64,000 bases of DNA from Clostridium frigidicarnis (GCF_900111985.1 NZ_FOKI01000002.1:124001-188000); one strand, 5' to 3'; positions 36,173 through 45,716 are shown, counted from the stretch's first letter. Numbers and translations: made by a program. The notes: generated from the letters alone by a model not told the origin.

Positions 36173-36940
36173 TTAAAAACCTCCTATATAAGTAAACCAT
36201 ATTTTAAGAATTATACCTGTCCCTGTAGCTATTCCTACAGCTATAAGAAAGGCCTCTAGGGCTCTAGCTAAAGCAGCTAATAAATCACCAGCTATGGTGT
36301 CTCTTATTGCATTAGTTATAGCAAGTCCAGGAACTAATAGCATAAGAGAGCCTATAATTATAGTATCAACATTGTGACCAAAACCTAAGTATGTACTTAT
36401 TAAAGTTAATAATGCAGTTAAACCACCGCCGAATAAGTTTATAAAAAAATCATTAATTTTATATTTTGCCATAAAACTACAGGTATATTTTAGAAGTAAA
36501 CCTATAAAAAATGATACTATTCCATCGTTTACTGAACCACCAAATAATAAAGTGAAGGATGCAGCTGCTAGTGCACCACAAAAATTAGACAAAGCTTCAC
36601 CGTATCTAGGGTCTTCTTCTATCTTTAGTAATTTTTCTTTTACTTCATCAGCTGTTAATCCACTTACTTTAATGTTTCTTGAAAGATCATTAACTTGAGA
36701 TATCTTTTCTAAGTTTACTGTTCTAAACTTTACTCTCCTTACAAGAGAAGTTGTCTGACCAAATCTATCTGAAACCGATACCATTATTCCCGTAGTTGTA
36801 ACAAAACTATCACAATCATCTATACCAAAAGCGGTACAAATCCTAAGAATAGTTTCTTCTACTCTATAGGTTTCGCCGCCATTTTCAAGTATTATTCTAC
36901 CAGCTTCTGTGGCAATATGAAGAATTTTATTTATATCCAT
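36173..36940 (-). CDS. Threonine/serine exporter family, YjjP-like subunit (DUF1212)
   Basis: This 255-residue protein has a cytoplasmic N-terminal part (about 1-110, with GGETYRVEETILRIC and the conserved VTTTGIMVS) and about five transmembrane helices in the C-terminal half, including LMLLVPGLAITNAIRDTIAGD. This is the DUF1212/ThrE N-half family, always paired with a YjjB-like subunit, which follows directly. GAGGTA precedes the ATG. It is divergent from glyA; the pairing of a serine/threonine exporter with serine hydroxymethyltransferase fits amino acid homeostasis, though that is only context. Confidence 0.85.
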   Translation of the reverse strand: MDINKILHIATEAGRIILENGGETYRVEETILRICTAFGIDDCDSFVTTTGIMVSVSDRFGQTTSLVRRVKFRTVNLEKISQVNDLSRNIKVSGLTADEVKEKLLKIEEDPRYGEALSNFCGALAAASFTLLFGGSVNDGIVSFFIGLLLKYTCSFMAKYKINDFFINLFGGGLTALLTLISTYLGFGHNVDTIIIGSLMLLVPGLAITNAIRDTIAGDLLAALARALEAFLIAVGIATGTGIILKIWFTYIGGF

Positions 36941-37047
36941 GTATACTACCTCTAAAATTAAATATTTATCTAAGATATTATAGCATATTTTTTAGTATAA
37001 ACAGCATTTCTTAAAATAAACAATTTTCCGACAAGTAACAATAGTTC

Positions 37048-37076
37048 TTGATGAATCTTGTCATTGGATATATAAT
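37048..37076 (+). promoter_or_regulatory. Sigma-A promoter of glyA
   Basis: TTGATG (37048-37053), a 17 bp spacer and perfect TATAAT (37071-37076), 41 bp before the ATG. Confidence 0.8.
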
Positions 37077-37116
37077 AAAAGTATAAAATGTATTGTTTTC
37101 CAAGGGAGGATGTAAA

Positions 37117-38352
37117 ATGAATTTTAATAATTTACAACAGGTGGATAAAGATGTCTTAGACATAATGAACGAGGAGATAAAAAGACAAGAGTATAACATA
37201 GAACTTATAGCATCTGAAAATTTTGTTTCAAAAGCTGTTATGGAGGCAATGGGGTCTCCAATGACTAACAAGTATGCAGAAGGATATCCTCATAAAAGAT
37301 ATTATGGTGGATGTGAAGTTGTGGACAAGGTAGAAGACTTAGCTAGAGATAGAATGAAACAACTTTTTAATGCTGAGCATGCTAATGTTCAACCACATTC
37401 AGGTTCACAAGCAAATATGGCAGTTTATTTTACAGTACTTAATCCAGGAGATACAGTACTTGGAATGAATTTAAGCCATGGTGGACATTTAACTCATGGA
37501 AGTCCTGTGAATTTTTCAGGAAAGTTATTTAACTTTGTATCTTATGAAGTGGATAAAGAAAAAGAAGTAATAGATTATAATGAAGTAAGAAAATTAGCAA
37601 TAGAACATAAACCTAAGCTAATTGTAGCTGGAGCTTCTGCTTATGCAAGAGTTATAGATTTTAAGAAATTTAGAGAAATAGCAGATGAAGTCGGTGCTTA
37701 TTTAATGGTTGATATGGCACATATAGCAGGATTAGTAGCAACAGGACACCATCCATCACCAGTACCTTATGCAGATTTTGTTACAACAACAACACATAAG
37801 ACGTTAAGAGGACCAAGAGGTGGAGCTATTCTATGTAAAGAAAAGTATGCTAAGGAATTAGATAAAACTATATTCCCAGGAATGCAAGGCGGACCTTTAA
37901 TGCATGTTATAGCTGCTAAAGCAGTATGTTTTAAGGAAGCTTTACAAGATGATTTTAAAAACTACATAGATGAAGTAGTAAAAAATTCTAAAGTATTTGC
38001 AGAAGAACTTATAAAATATGGCTTTAGATTGGTATCAAATGGTACTGACAATCATTTAGTGTTAGTTGATTTAACTAATAAAAATATAACAGGTAAGGAG
38101 GCTGAAAAGCTTCTTGACACTGTAGGTATAACTGTAAATAAGAATACAATACCATTTGAAACAAGAAGTCCTTTTATAACATCAGGTATAAGAGTTGGTA
38201 CAGCTGCAGTAACTTCAAGAGGATTTAAAGCAGAAGATATGAGAGAAGTTGCTAGAATAATGAATTATGTTATAGAACATAGAGAAGATGATTTATCAAG
38301 TGTAAGACAAGAAGTTATAGATTTATGTTCTAAATATCCATTATATAAATAA
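37117..38352 (+). CDS. glyA: Serine hydroxymethyltransferase
   Basis: This 411-residue PLP enzyme interconverts serine and glycine while charging tetrahydrofolate with a one-carbon unit. It shows [19 protein letters not shown] at the N-terminus, the substrate loop [11 protein letters not shown] and the PLP lysine in [14 protein letters not shown]. An ATG at 37093 is in frame, but AAGGGAGG lies within that extension, so the start is at 37117. The gene has its own promoter and terminator. Confidence 0.97.
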   Translation: MNFNNLQQVDKDVLDIMNEEIKRQEYNIELIASENFVSKAVMEAMGSPMTNKYAEGYPHKRYYGGCEVVDKVEDLARDRMKQLFNAEHANVQPHSGSQANMAVYFTVLNPGDTVLGMNLSHGGHLTHGSPVNFSGKLFNFVSYEVDKEKEVIDYNEVRKLAIEHKPKLIVAGASAYARVIDFKKFREIADEVGAYLMVDMAHIAGLVATGHHPSPVPYADFVTTTTHKTLRGPRGGAILCKEKYAKELDKTIFPGMQGGPLMHVIAAKAVCFKEALQDDFKNYIDEVVKNSKVFAEELIKYGFRLVSNGTDNHLVLVDLTNKNITGKEAEKLLDTVGITVNKNTIPFETRSPFITSGIRVGTAAVTSRGFKAEDMREVARIMNYVIEHREDDLSSVRQEVIDLCSKYPLYK

Positions 38353-38364
38353 TAAATATAGTAT

Positions 38365-38400
38365 AATTTAGGGGGTAAGTTAATTACCCCCTAAATTTAA
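38365..38400 (+). terminator. Terminator of glyA
   Basis: AATTTAGGGGGTAA and TTACCCCCTAAATT form a 14 bp perfect stem followed by a T-rich tract. Confidence 0.85.
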
Positions 38401-38439
38401 TTTTATCGTATATGAGACTATAGAAATTTTTGATGCTAA

Positions 38440-38677
38440 AATGCTGAAAGCCTAGGGTTAAACAGTTCTTTAAGCAGTGACAAGTTGCGGATAAATTTTC
38501 AGAGGAGGATTTTAAAATTAAAAAAATACAATTAAAGAAAATCTGTGATTTTCAACCTGAGCTTTCAACTTTCCACTCTCAACCTTCAACTTTATATTTA
38601 GGAAGGCTGTGACTTCCAACAATAATTGTCAATTTTTAATTCTCAATTGTCAATTAAAAAAGGGCGTAGCCCTTTTT
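38440..38677. repeat. Dispersed repeat R1, copy E (composite ends)
   Basis: The left end has CCTAGGGTTAA and AGCAGTGACAAGTTGCGG; the core has TTTTCAGAGGAGGATTTTAA and AATTAAAGAAAATCTGTGAT followed by TTTCAACC, almost identical to copy B. The right end is of the other type: CAATTGTCAATT units plus GGGCGTAGCCC, as seen in copy F. It fills the glyA-PHP gene spacer. Confidence 0.75.
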
Positions 38678-38702
38678 CATTAATTATATGGAGGAATTAT
38701 AA

Positions 38703-39467
38703 ATGTTTGATTGTCATGTTCATAGTAATTTTTCAACAGATTGTAAAGAGGATATTATCAATATAATAGAAAAAGGTAAAAAAGATAATGTAGGTATTAC
38801 AGTGACAGACCACATGGATTTAAATTATCCGGATTTAAATTTATTTAGATTTAATGTAGACGAATACTTGGAAAAGTATTGGTCACTTAGAAATGATAAA
38901 TTTTGTGTTGGTATAGAGCTAGGTATGGGAGATGAAATTAAAGAAGAAAATAATGAATTGGTTAAAAAGTATAATTTTGATCAGATAATTGGTTCAATAC
39001 ATATGATAGAAGGAAATGATATTTTTCAAAAAGAAACTTATAGAGAAAAAAGTAAAAGAGAAGTCTATGAAAAATATTTCAGTTCTATGGAGATGTGTAT
39101 ACGAACTCATGATTATATAAACATTTTAGCTCATATAGATTATATAAGTAGGTACAGTACCTATAATGATACAGAAATATGGTATAGGGAGTTTAGTGAC
39201 TATATAGATGAGGTTTTAAAAAGAATTATAGAAAGAGATATAGCTTTAGAATTAAATACTAGAAGATTTAATTCAGATAGTGCTATAAAAAACACCTCTG
39301 ATATATTGAAAAGATATAAAGAATTAGGTGGGGTTCTTATAACTTTAGGATCAGATTCACATACAGCATCATCTGTTGGAAACAACTTTTTCAAAGCAAA
39401 GGATTTAGTAAAAAATATGGAATTAAAAAATGTATATTATAGATGTAGAAAAATTCAAGATTTATAA
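38703..39467 (+). CDS. PHP-domain phosphatase, histidinol-phosphatase (HisK)-like
   Basis: This 254-residue protein has the four PHP motifs with their metal-binding histidines and aspartates: DCHVHSNFS, VTDHMDL, GSIHMIEG with ILAHIDY, and LGSDSHTASSVG. The overall layout is that of HisK/HisJ-type histidinol-phosphatases, but no histidine biosynthesis genes are nearby and PHP proteins also act on other phosphate esters. ATGGAGG precedes the ATG. The stop codon sits inside its own terminator hairpin. Confidence 0.82.
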   Translation: MFDCHVHSNFSTDCKEDIINIIEKGKKDNVGITVTDHMDLNYPDLNLFRFNVDEYLEKYWSLRNDKFCVGIELGMGDEIKEENNELVKKYNFDQIIGSIHMIEGNDIFQKETYREKSKREVYEKYFSSMEMCIRTHDYINILAHIDYISRYSTYNDTEIWYREFSDYIDEVLKRIIERDIALELNTRRFNSDSAIKNTSDILKRYKELGGVLITLGSDSHTASSVGNNFFKAKDLVKNMELKNVYYRCRKIQDL

Positions 39468-39483
39468 ATCTTGAATTTTTTTC
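39449..39483 (+). terminator. Terminator overlapping the 3' end of the PHP gene
   Basis: AAAAATTCAAGATTTA and TAAATCTTGAATTTTTTT form a near-perfect stem with a T-run; the stop codon TAA is in the loop region. Confidence 0.85.
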
Positions 39484-39506
39484 ATAAAATATTTATAAAA
39501 AATATA

Positions 39507-39535
39507 TTGACAGAAAAAAACTAAAGTAATATACT
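39507..39535 (+). promoter_or_regulatory. Promoter of the fatty-acid synthesis operon
   Basis: Perfect TTGACA (39507-39512), a 17 bp spacer and TATACT (39530-39535). The first FabT box overlaps the -10 element, so bound FabT would block polymerase directly. Confidence 0.85.
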
Positions 39536-39591
39536 TTGATTATCAAAGTAATTAGTTTGACTATCAAAGTATATTGTTTTGGTGGTCAAAA
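39533..39591. promoter_or_regulatory. Three FabT boxes
   Basis: Box 1 ACTTTGATTATCAAAGT (39533-39549) is a perfect palindrome. Box 2 is AGTTTGACTATCAAAGT (39554-39570). Box 3 is the weaker TTTGGTGGTCAAA (39578-39590). Their centres (39541, 39562, 39584) are 21 and 22 bp apart, two helical turns, so three dimers could sit on one DNA face. The core matches the known FabT site TTTGATTATCAAA. Confidence 0.85.
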
Positions 39592-39610
39592 TACTTCTAG
39601 GAGTGAAATA

Positions 39611-40063
39611 ATGAGTAAAAGTATAAGTGTACTTAATGAATTATTGGTAGAGCTATTTAATGATATATTGAAAATAGAACAAACCGCCTTACAGGAAGGA
39701 CATTTTAGTGATTTATCTGTGACAGAAATACATACAATAGAAGCAATTGGAATGTATGATGAAAAATCTATGTCTGAAGTAGCGGAGAAACTTAATATAA
39801 CTGTTGGAACACTTACAACAGCTATAAGTAGGCTTATAAAAAAAGGTTATGTAGAAAGAAAAAGACAAGAAAAAGATAAGAGAGTGGTTTTAATAGGTCT
39901 TACTAAAAAAGGTAAACTAGCTTTTAGAATTCATGAAAAATTTCATAAGGATATGATAAGAGCAACTATTAATGGTCTCTCTGAGGAAGAGGAAAAAATT
40001 CTTACTACTTCTTTAGAAAAGTTGAATAAATTTTTTGTTAAAGAGTATAACCTTAAAAAGTAA
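39611..40063 (+). CDS. fabT: FabT, MarR-family repressor of fatty-acid synthesis
   Basis: This 150-residue MarR-type dimeric repressor has the winged helix (MSEVAEKLNITVGTLTTAISRLIKKGYVERK, about 55-90) and flanking dimerisation helices. It is the first gene of the fatty-acid operon, where FabT senses long-chain acyl-ACP and represses. The start is the ATG at 39611 after AGGAGTGA; the longer open frame from 39536 would run through the operator. Three FabT-like boxes cover its own promoter, indicating autoregulation of the whole operon. Confidence 0.93.
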   Translation: MSKSISVLNELLVELFNDILKIEQTALQEGHFSDLSVTEIHTIEAIGMYDEKSMSEVAEKLNITVGTLTTAISRLIKKGYVERKRQEKDKRVVLIGLTKKGKLAFRIHEKFHKDMIRATINGLSEEEEKILTTSLEKLNKFFVKEYNLKK

Positions 40064-40074
40064 GGAGAATTATT

Positions 40075-41046
40075 ATGGCTTATGTAAAAATATTAGGCAC
40101 AGGGGCATATGTTCCTGAAAGAGTTTTAAAAAATTCAGAACTTCAAAAAATGGTTGATACAAGTGATGAATGGATTACAACAAGAACTGGAATAAAGGAA
40201 AGAAGAATTTCTACATTTGAAGATGCTAGTGATCTAGGGGCAAATGCAGCACGTATTGCACTAGAAAACTCAGGAGTATCTAAGGATGATATTGATTATA
40301 TAATTGTAGCTACAATAAGTAGTGAGACTTTAACTCCATCAACTGCTTGTGTAATACAGAGTAAATTAGAAGCTTCAAATGCTACAGCATATGATTTAAA
40401 TGGAGCATGTAGTGGATTTATGTTTGCTTTAATACAAGGAGAAGCTCTTATAAAAGCTGGTAAAGCAAAAAAAGTATTAGTAATAGGCTCTGAGGTATTA
40501 TCTAAAATTACTAATTGGAAAGATAGAGGAACTTGTGTATTATTTGGAGATGGAGCAGGAGCTGCAGTCTTAGGAGAAGGAGATAAAGGAATATTAAGTA
40601 CTTATTCAAAATCTTTTGGAAACTTAGGAATGTATCTTACTGCGGGTGGAAGAAGTTTAGGAAGTCCTTTTATAGAAGATAAGTTAGATTCTGTAGATGG
40701 ATTTATAAACATGAATGGTAAAGAGGTATTTAAATTTGCAAGTTATGCAATGACAAATGCTGTTAAGAAGCTTTGTGAAGATGAGAATATACATCTTGAA
40801 GACATAGATGTAATAATTCCACATCAAGCAAATTATAGAATAATTGAGTATGCTAGCACAAAACTTAACATACCAATTGAAAAATTCTTTATTCATTTAG
40901 AGAAGTATGGAAATACTTCGGCAGCTAGCGTACCTATGGCTATGCATGAAGCTATTGAAAAGAAAATCATAAAGGAAGATATGAATGTCGTATTAGTAGC
41001 ATTTGGCGGTGGATTAACTGTTGGAGCTGCATTAATAAAATTTTAA
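40075..41046 (+). CDS. fabH: Beta-ketoacyl-ACP synthase III
   Basis: FabH starts fatty-acid synthesis by condensing an acyl-CoA primer with malonyl-ACP. The 323-residue protein has the catalytic cysteine C112 in NGACSGFMFAL, the histidine in IPHQANYRI and the asparagine in KYGNTSAASV. AAGGAG precedes the ATG, and 11 bp separate it from fabT. Confidence 0.97.
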   Translation: MAYVKILGTGAYVPERVLKNSELQKMVDTSDEWITTRTGIKERRISTFEDASDLGANAARIALENSGVSKDDIDYIIVATISSETLTPSTACVIQSKLEASNATAYDLNGACSGFMFALIQGEALIKAGKAKKVLVIGSEVLSKITNWKDRGTCVLFGDGAGAAVLGEGDKGILSTYSKSFGNLGMYLTAGGRSLGSPFIEDKLDSVDGFINMNGKEVFKFASYAMTNAVKKLCEDENIHLEDIDVIIPHQANYRIIEYASTKLNIPIEKFFIHLEKYGNTSAASVPMAMHEAIEKKIIKEDMNVVLVAFGGGLTVGAALIKF

Positions 41047-41072
41047 ATTATAAGAATGTGAGGAGATTTATT

Positions 41073-41294
41073 ATGGTATTTGAAAAAATAAAGGAAATAA
41101 TAGTTGAGCAATTAGGATTAAATGAGGATGATGTAAAAGTTGAAACAACTTTTGAAGAATTAGGGGTAGATTCATTAGATTTATTCCAAATAATAATTGA
41201 ATTAGAAGAAAGTTTTAATATACAAATAGAAGATGCTGAAAATTTAAAGACTGTTAGTGATGCAGTTAAATATATAGAAAGTAAAATCCAATAA
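41073..41294 (+). CDS. acpP: Acyl carrier protein
   Basis: This 73-residue acidic helical protein carries the growing acyl chain on a phosphopantetheine attached to the serine of GVDSLDLFQ. A GTG at 41058 is in frame but contains the ribosome binding site AGGAG, so the ATG at 41073 is the start. It lies between fabH and fabK and is followed by a hairpin that may keep its message abundant. Confidence 0.97.
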   Translation: MVFEKIKEIIVEQLGLNEDDVKVETTFEELGVDSLDLFQIIIELEESFNIQIEDAENLKTVSDAVKYIESKIQ

Positions 41295-41310
41295 CTAGAA
41301 CTGCAAATAG

Positions 41311-41337
41311 GTCAGATATTCAAAAGATATCTGACTT
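41311..41337 (+). other. Hairpin after acpP
   Basis: GTCAGATAT (41311-41319) and ATATCTGAC (41327-41335) form a 9 bp stem followed by TTATT. It may be a partial terminator or mRNA stabiliser raising acpP over the downstream genes. Confidence 0.6.
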
Positions 41338-41357
41338 ATTAAATAGGAGGACTGAAA

Positions 41358-42299
41358 ATGAACACTAGAGTTAATGAAATATTACAGATTGAATACCCAA
41401 TAATCCAGGGTGGTATGGCTTGGATTGCTGATAGTTCTTTAGCAAGTGCAGTTAGTAATGGAGGCGGACTTGGAATTATAGCCGGAGGAAATGCACCGGT
41501 TGAATACATAAGAAATGAGATTAGAAAAACAAAGGAATTAACTGATAAACCTTTTGGGGTTAACATAATGTTATTAAGTGAAAATGCAGAAGAACTTGCA
41601 AAAGTTGTATGTGAAGAAGGGGTAAAAGTAGTAACAACAGGAGCAGGAAATCCAGGCAAATATATGGCTATGTGGAAAGAAGCTGGAATAAAAGTTATAC
41701 CTGTGGTTGCATCGGTAGCTTTGGCAATTAGAATGGAGAGAAGTGGAGCAGATGCTGTAATTGCTGAAGGATGCGAAGCCGGTGGACATATCGGAGAATT
41801 AACAACTATGACTTTAGTTCCTCAAGTTGTAGATGCTGTAGATATACCAGTTATTGCAGCAGGTGGTATTGGAGATGGTAGAGGAGTTCTTGCGTCCATG
41901 GTTTTAGGAGCTGAAGGCGTTCAAGTTGGAACAAGATTCTTAGTTGCAGATGAATGTACAGTACATGAAAATTACAAAGAAAAAATAATAAAAGCTAATG
42001 ATATAGATACTATGGTAACAGGTAGATCCACAGGTCATCCAGTAAGAGTATTAAAAAATAAACTTGCAAGAAAGTTCAAGGAACTAGAAAAAAATAATGG
42101 GGATTTAAATCAATATAACGAGTTAGGAAAAGGTGCTTTACCTAAAGCAGCAAAAGATGGTGATGTTGATTTTGGTTCTGTTATGGCAGGTCAGATAGCT
42201 GGTCTTGTGAATAAAAAACAAAGTTGTAAAGATATTATAGAAGAAATGTTTAAAGAAACTGAAAAAGTTTTAAACAATATTTATGAGGGAGCTAAATAG
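41358..42299 (+). CDS. fabK: Enoyl-ACP reductase II (FabK, FMN-dependent)
   Basis: This 313-residue TIM-barrel flavoenzyme catalyses the last reduction in the elongation cycle with NAD(P)H. It has IIQGGMAWIADSSLASAVSN at the start, GCEAGGHIG in the middle and the phosphate-binding segment PVIAAGGIGDGRG. It is related to nitronate monooxygenases, but its position in a fab operon fixes it as FabK. AGGAGG precedes the ATG. FabK is unrelated to the FabI target of triclosan, which is absent here. Confidence 0.95.
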   Translation: MNTRVNEILQIEYPIIQGGMAWIADSSLASAVSNGGGLGIIAGGNAPVEYIRNEIRKTKELTDKPFGVNIMLLSENAEELAKVVCEEGVKVVTTGAGNPGKYMAMWKEAGIKVIPVVASVALAIRMERSGADAVIAEGCEAGGHIGELTTMTLVPQVVDAVDIPVIAAGGIGDGRGVLASMVLGAEGVQVGTRFLVADECTVHENYKEKIIKANDIDTMVTGRSTGHPVRVLKNKLARKFKELEKNNGDLNQYNELGKGALPKAAKDGDVDFGSVMAGQIAGLVNKKQSCKDIIEEMFKETEKVLNNIYEGAK

Positions 42300-42300
42300 A

Positions 42301-43239
42301 ATGAAAAAAATAGCTTTTGTATTTCCTGGGCAAGGAGCTCAATACGTAGGTATGGGAAAAGAATTTTACAATGAGTTTCAGTTTGTTAAAGATTTATTTC
42401 ATGAAGCTGATAACATACTTGGTTTCAAGATAAGTGAAATGATACTTAATGGAGATGAAAAAGAGCTAAGTAAAACAGAAAATACACAGCCAGCTCTACT
42501 AATTGTTTCAACAGCTATCTTGACATTGTTAAAAGGAAAGAATATAAATCCAGATATGGTTGCAGGACTTAGTCTAGGAGAATACTCGGCTCTAGTTTGT
42601 GCAGGTGCCTTAAGTTTTAAAGATGGATTAATGCTAGTAAGAAAACGTGGTGAACTTATGGCAAAAGCTATGCCAGAAGGAAAAGGGGCTATGGCTGCTA
42701 TATTAGGTGCAAAAAAAGAGAATGTTGAAAAACTGTGTGAAAAAAGTTCATGTAAGGGAATAATAGAAATAGCTAACTATAACTGCCCAGGACAAATTGT
42801 TATATCAGGAGCAAGAGAAGCTATAGAGTATGCTATAGAAATTTCAAGGGAATTTGGAGTACTAAGGGCTATACCATTAAAAGTAAGTGGTGCATTTCAT
42901 TGTTCTTTATTAGATGATGCAAGTAAAAAATTACAATTAGAACTTGAAAATATAGAAATAAATGAATTAAAGATCCCATATGTAACTAATGTTACTGGGG
43001 AGGTTGTAAGTAATAATAAAAACATAAAAAACTTGCTGAAAAATGGAGTTAAATCTTCAGTGTTATGGGAACAATCAGTAAATGAAATGATAAATAATGA
43101 TGTAGACATATTTATTGAAGTTGGATCAGGAAAAGTTTTAAGCAGTTTTATAAAAAAGATAAATAGAAAAGTAAAAGTTTTGAATACAGAAAATTTGCAA
43201 GACTTTAATGACGTTTTGGAGTTTTTAGGGAGGAATTAA
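42301..43239 (+). CDS. fabD: Malonyl-CoA:ACP transacylase
   Basis: FabD loads malonyl groups onto ACP. The 312-residue protein has FPGQGAQYVGMGKE at the start, the nucleophilic serine in GLSLGEYSAL and the catalytic histidine in SGAFHCSLL. The ATG lies one base after the fabK stop, with GAGGGAG inside the fabK 3' end, so the two are translationally coupled. An upstream in-frame start at 42283 overlaps fabK and is not preferred. Confidence 0.96.
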   Translation: MKKIAFVFPGQGAQYVGMGKEFYNEFQFVKDLFHEADNILGFKISEMILNGDEKELSKTENTQPALLIVSTAILTLLKGKNINPDMVAGLSLGEYSALVCAGALSFKDGLMLVRKRGELMAKAMPEGKGAMAAILGAKKENVEKLCEKSSCKGIIEIANYNCPGQIVISGAREAIEYAIEISREFGVLRAIPLKVSGAFHCSLLDDASKKLQLELENIEINELKIPYVTNVTGEVVSNNKNIKNLLKNGVKSSVLWEQSVNEMINNDVDIFIEVGSGKVLSSFIKKINRKVKVLNTENLQDFNDVLEFLGRN

Positions 43240-43242
43240 TCT

Positions 43243-43980
43243 ATGGAGATTAGATGTGCACTTATTACTGGAGGAAGTAGAGGAATTGGTAAAGCTATAT
43301 GTTTAAAGCTTGCAAAGTTAGGATATAAGATTGCTTTAAATTATAGAAGTGATGAAGCGGGAGCAATAGAAGTAGTTAATTTGATTAAAAATAATGGTGG
43401 GGAAGCAATTGCTATTAAAGGTGATGTTAGCAATTATGAAGATGCACTTAATGTTATAGAAAAAACAAAAGAGATATATGGAACTATAGATGTACTTGTG
43501 AATAATGCAGGTATAACTAATGATAAATTAATCCTTAGAATGAAAGAAGAAGATTTTGATAAAGTAATAAATGTAAATCTAAAGGGAACATTTAATTGCG
43601 TGAAACATGTAGTACCATTAATGCTTAAAAATAAAAGAGGGGTAATTATAAATTTATCATCTGTTATTGGCATAATAGGAAATGCAGGTCAAAGTAATTA
43701 TGCTGCTTCTAAGGCAGGTATAATTGGGTTAACAAAATCACTAGCAAAAGAGCTTGGTGGAAAAGGAATAAGGGTTAATGCTATAGCTCCAGGATTTATA
43801 AAAACTGATATGACAGAGGCTTTATCAGAAACTGTTAAGGAAAAATTAAAAGATTCTATACCTCTTAAAAGGTTGGGCGATGGAGAAGATATAGCAGAAG
43901 TTGTAAGTTTTTTATGTAGTGATGGAGCATCTTATATAACAGGTCAAGTTATAAACGTTGACGGTGGAATGGTAATGTAG
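43243..43980 (+). CDS. fabG: 3-Oxoacyl-ACP reductase
   Basis: This 245-residue NADPH-dependent short-chain dehydrogenase reduces the beta-keto group during elongation. It has the TGGSRGIGKAI cofactor motif, NNAG, the catalytic serine in NLSSVIG, and Y-x3-K in QSNYAASKAG. GGGAGG lies at the end of fabD, 3 bp before this gene, so the pair is coupled. It sits in the complete fab operon. Confidence 0.97.
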   Translation: MEIRCALITGGSRGIGKAICLKLAKLGYKIALNYRSDEAGAIEVVNLIKNNGGEAIAIKGDVSNYEDALNVIEKTKEIYGTIDVLVNNAGITNDKLILRMKEEDFDKVINVNLKGTFNCVKHVVPLMLKNKRGVIINLSSVIGIIGNAGQSNYAASKAGIIGLTKSLAKELGGKGIRVNAIAPGFIKTDMTEALSETVKEKLKDSIPLKRLGDGEDIAEVVSFLCSDGASYITGQVINVDGGMVM

Positions 43981-43991
43981 GGAGGATATTT

Positions 43992-45227
43992 ATGAATAGA
44001 GTTGTTATTACATCTATGGGAGCTATTACTCCAATAGGTACGAATGTAGATACATTTTGGGAAGCTAACAAACAAGGTACTAATGGAATTGAAAAAATAA
44101 CTGCCTTTGATACTAGCGATTTTAAGGTTAAATTAGCTGGAGAAATAAAGGATTATAGTGTAGAAAAATTCTTGGATAAAAGAGAAGCAAAAAGATATGA
44201 TAGATTTTGTCAGTTTGCTATGATTGCTACAGAAGAAGCTATAAACAATAGTAAATTAGATTTAGGAAACATAGATAAAGATAGATTTGGAGTTGCAGTA
44301 GGAAGTGGAATAGGTGGATTTAATACATTAGAAAAAGAGCATAAAAATTTAATCGAAAAAGGTCCTAGAAGGGTTTCACCTTTATTTATACCTATGATGA
44401 TAGGAAATATTGCAGGAGGAAACATTGCTGTGAAATATGGAGCTAAAGGGTCAGTTTTAAACATTGTTACAGCATGTGCAACAGGAACTCATTCTATTGG
44501 GGAAGCTTATAGAATGATTAAACATGGATATATGGATTTAATGATTGCTGGGGGTTGTGAGGCTTCTATAACTCCATTATCTTTAGCAGGATTTACTTCA
44601 TTAACTGCTTTAAGTACAAGTGAAGATGTAAATAAGGCATCTATACCATTTAATAAAAATAGAAGTGGTTTTGTAATGGGAGAAGGATCTGGAGTTTTAC
44701 TTTTAGAAAGCTTAGAACATGCAAAAAAAAGAGGAGCTACTATACTAGGAGAAATTGTTGGGTATGGAAGTACTTGTGACGCATACCATATGACTAGTCC
44801 CCATCCAAATGGTGAAGGTTCTAAAAAAGCTATGAAATTAGCAATAAATGAAGCTGGAATAGAAAATAAAGATTTAGGGTATATAAATGCACATGGGACA
44901 GGAACACCATACAATGATAAGTTTGAAACATTAGCTATAAAGGGTGCTCTTGAAGAAGAGGCTTATAATATACCAATAAGTTCTACAAAGTCAATGACTG
45001 GACATTTATTGGGGGCAGCAGGAGCAGTTGAATCAATTGTATGTATAAAGGCGCTTCAAGAAGGATTTATTCCTCCAACAATAAATTTAGATGAGAAAGA
45101 TGAAGATTGTGACTTAAATTATGTACCTAACGTAGGGATAAAGAGAGAAATTAAATATGCTATGTCTAATTCATTAGGCTTTGGTGGTCACAATGCAACA
45201 TTGTTATTTAAAAAATGGGAGGAATAA
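43992..45227 (+). CDS. fabF: Beta-ketoacyl-ACP synthase II
   Basis: This 411-residue condensing enzyme elongates acyl-ACP by two carbons. The Cys-His-His triad is visible in NIVTACATGTHSIG, NAHGTGTPYND and TGHLLGAAGAVES. GGGAGG precedes the ATG, 11 bp after fabG. It overlaps no other gene and is followed within 4 bp by accB. Confidence 0.97.
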   Translation: MNRVVITSMGAITPIGTNVDTFWEANKQGTNGIEKITAFDTSDFKVKLAGEIKDYSVEKFLDKREAKRYDRFCQFAMIATEEAINNSKLDLGNIDKDRFGVAVGSGIGGFNTLEKEHKNLIEKGPRRVSPLFIPMMIGNIAGGNIAVKYGAKGSVLNIVTACATGTHSIGEAYRMIKHGYMDLMIAGGCEASITPLSLAGFTSLTALSTSEDVNKASIPFNKNRSGFVMGEGSGVLLLESLEHAKKRGATILGEIVGYGSTCDAYHMTSPHPNGEGSKKAMKLAINEAGIENKDLGYINAHGTGTPYNDKFETLAIKGALEEEAYNIPISSTKSMTGHLLGAAGAVESIVCIKALQEGFIPPTINLDEKDEDCDLNYVPNVGIKREIKYAMSNSLGFGGHNATLLFKKWEE

Positions 45228-45230
45228 TTC

Positions 45231-45716
45231 ATGAAGTTTGAAGAAATAAAGGAATTATTAGAATTTATAGATAAATCTTCATTAAGTTATTTAGAAATAA
45301 AAGAAAGTGATTTTTATATAAAATTAGATAAAGCTTTGAGTAGAAGTGTAAATAAACAAGAAGAATTTATTGAAGAAAAAATAAATTCAGTATATAAAGA
45401 ATCGAAAAATATAGATGATTATAAAATTAGTGAGGAAAACTATAAGAATGTAGAAGCTAATAAGGAAATGGATGATTGTGGAGAACTTATTTTATCTCCT
45501 ATGGTAGGGACTTTTTATTCAACTCCAGCTCCAGATAAAGAAGCTTTTGTAAAAATAGGAGAAAGAGTTAACAAAGGCGAAGTGATTTGTATAATAGAGG
45601 CCATGAAGCTTATGAATGAAATAGAATGTGAGTTTGATGGAGAAGTAATAGAGATATTAGTCAAAGATGGTGAAATGGTTGAATATGGTCAACCACTATT
45701 TAAAATTAAAAAGTAG
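45231..45716 (+). CDS. accB: Biotin carboxyl carrier protein of acetyl-CoA carboxylase
   Basis: This 161-residue protein has a variable, charged N-terminal part (1-85) and the biotinyl domain at the C-terminus, with the biotinylated lysine in [11 protein letters not shown] and the thumb-like segment [21 protein letters not shown] lies at the end of fabF, 3 bp upstream. It supplies the carrier for AccC and AccDA encoded downstream. Confidence 0.96.
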   Translation: MKFEEIKELLEFIDKSSLSYLEIKESDFYIKLDKALSRSVNKQEEFIEEKINSVYKESKNIDDYKISEENYKNVEANKEMDDCGELILSPMVGTFYSTPAPDKEAFVKIGERVNKGEVICIIEAMKLMNEIECEFDGEVIEILVKDGEMVEYGQPLFKIKK

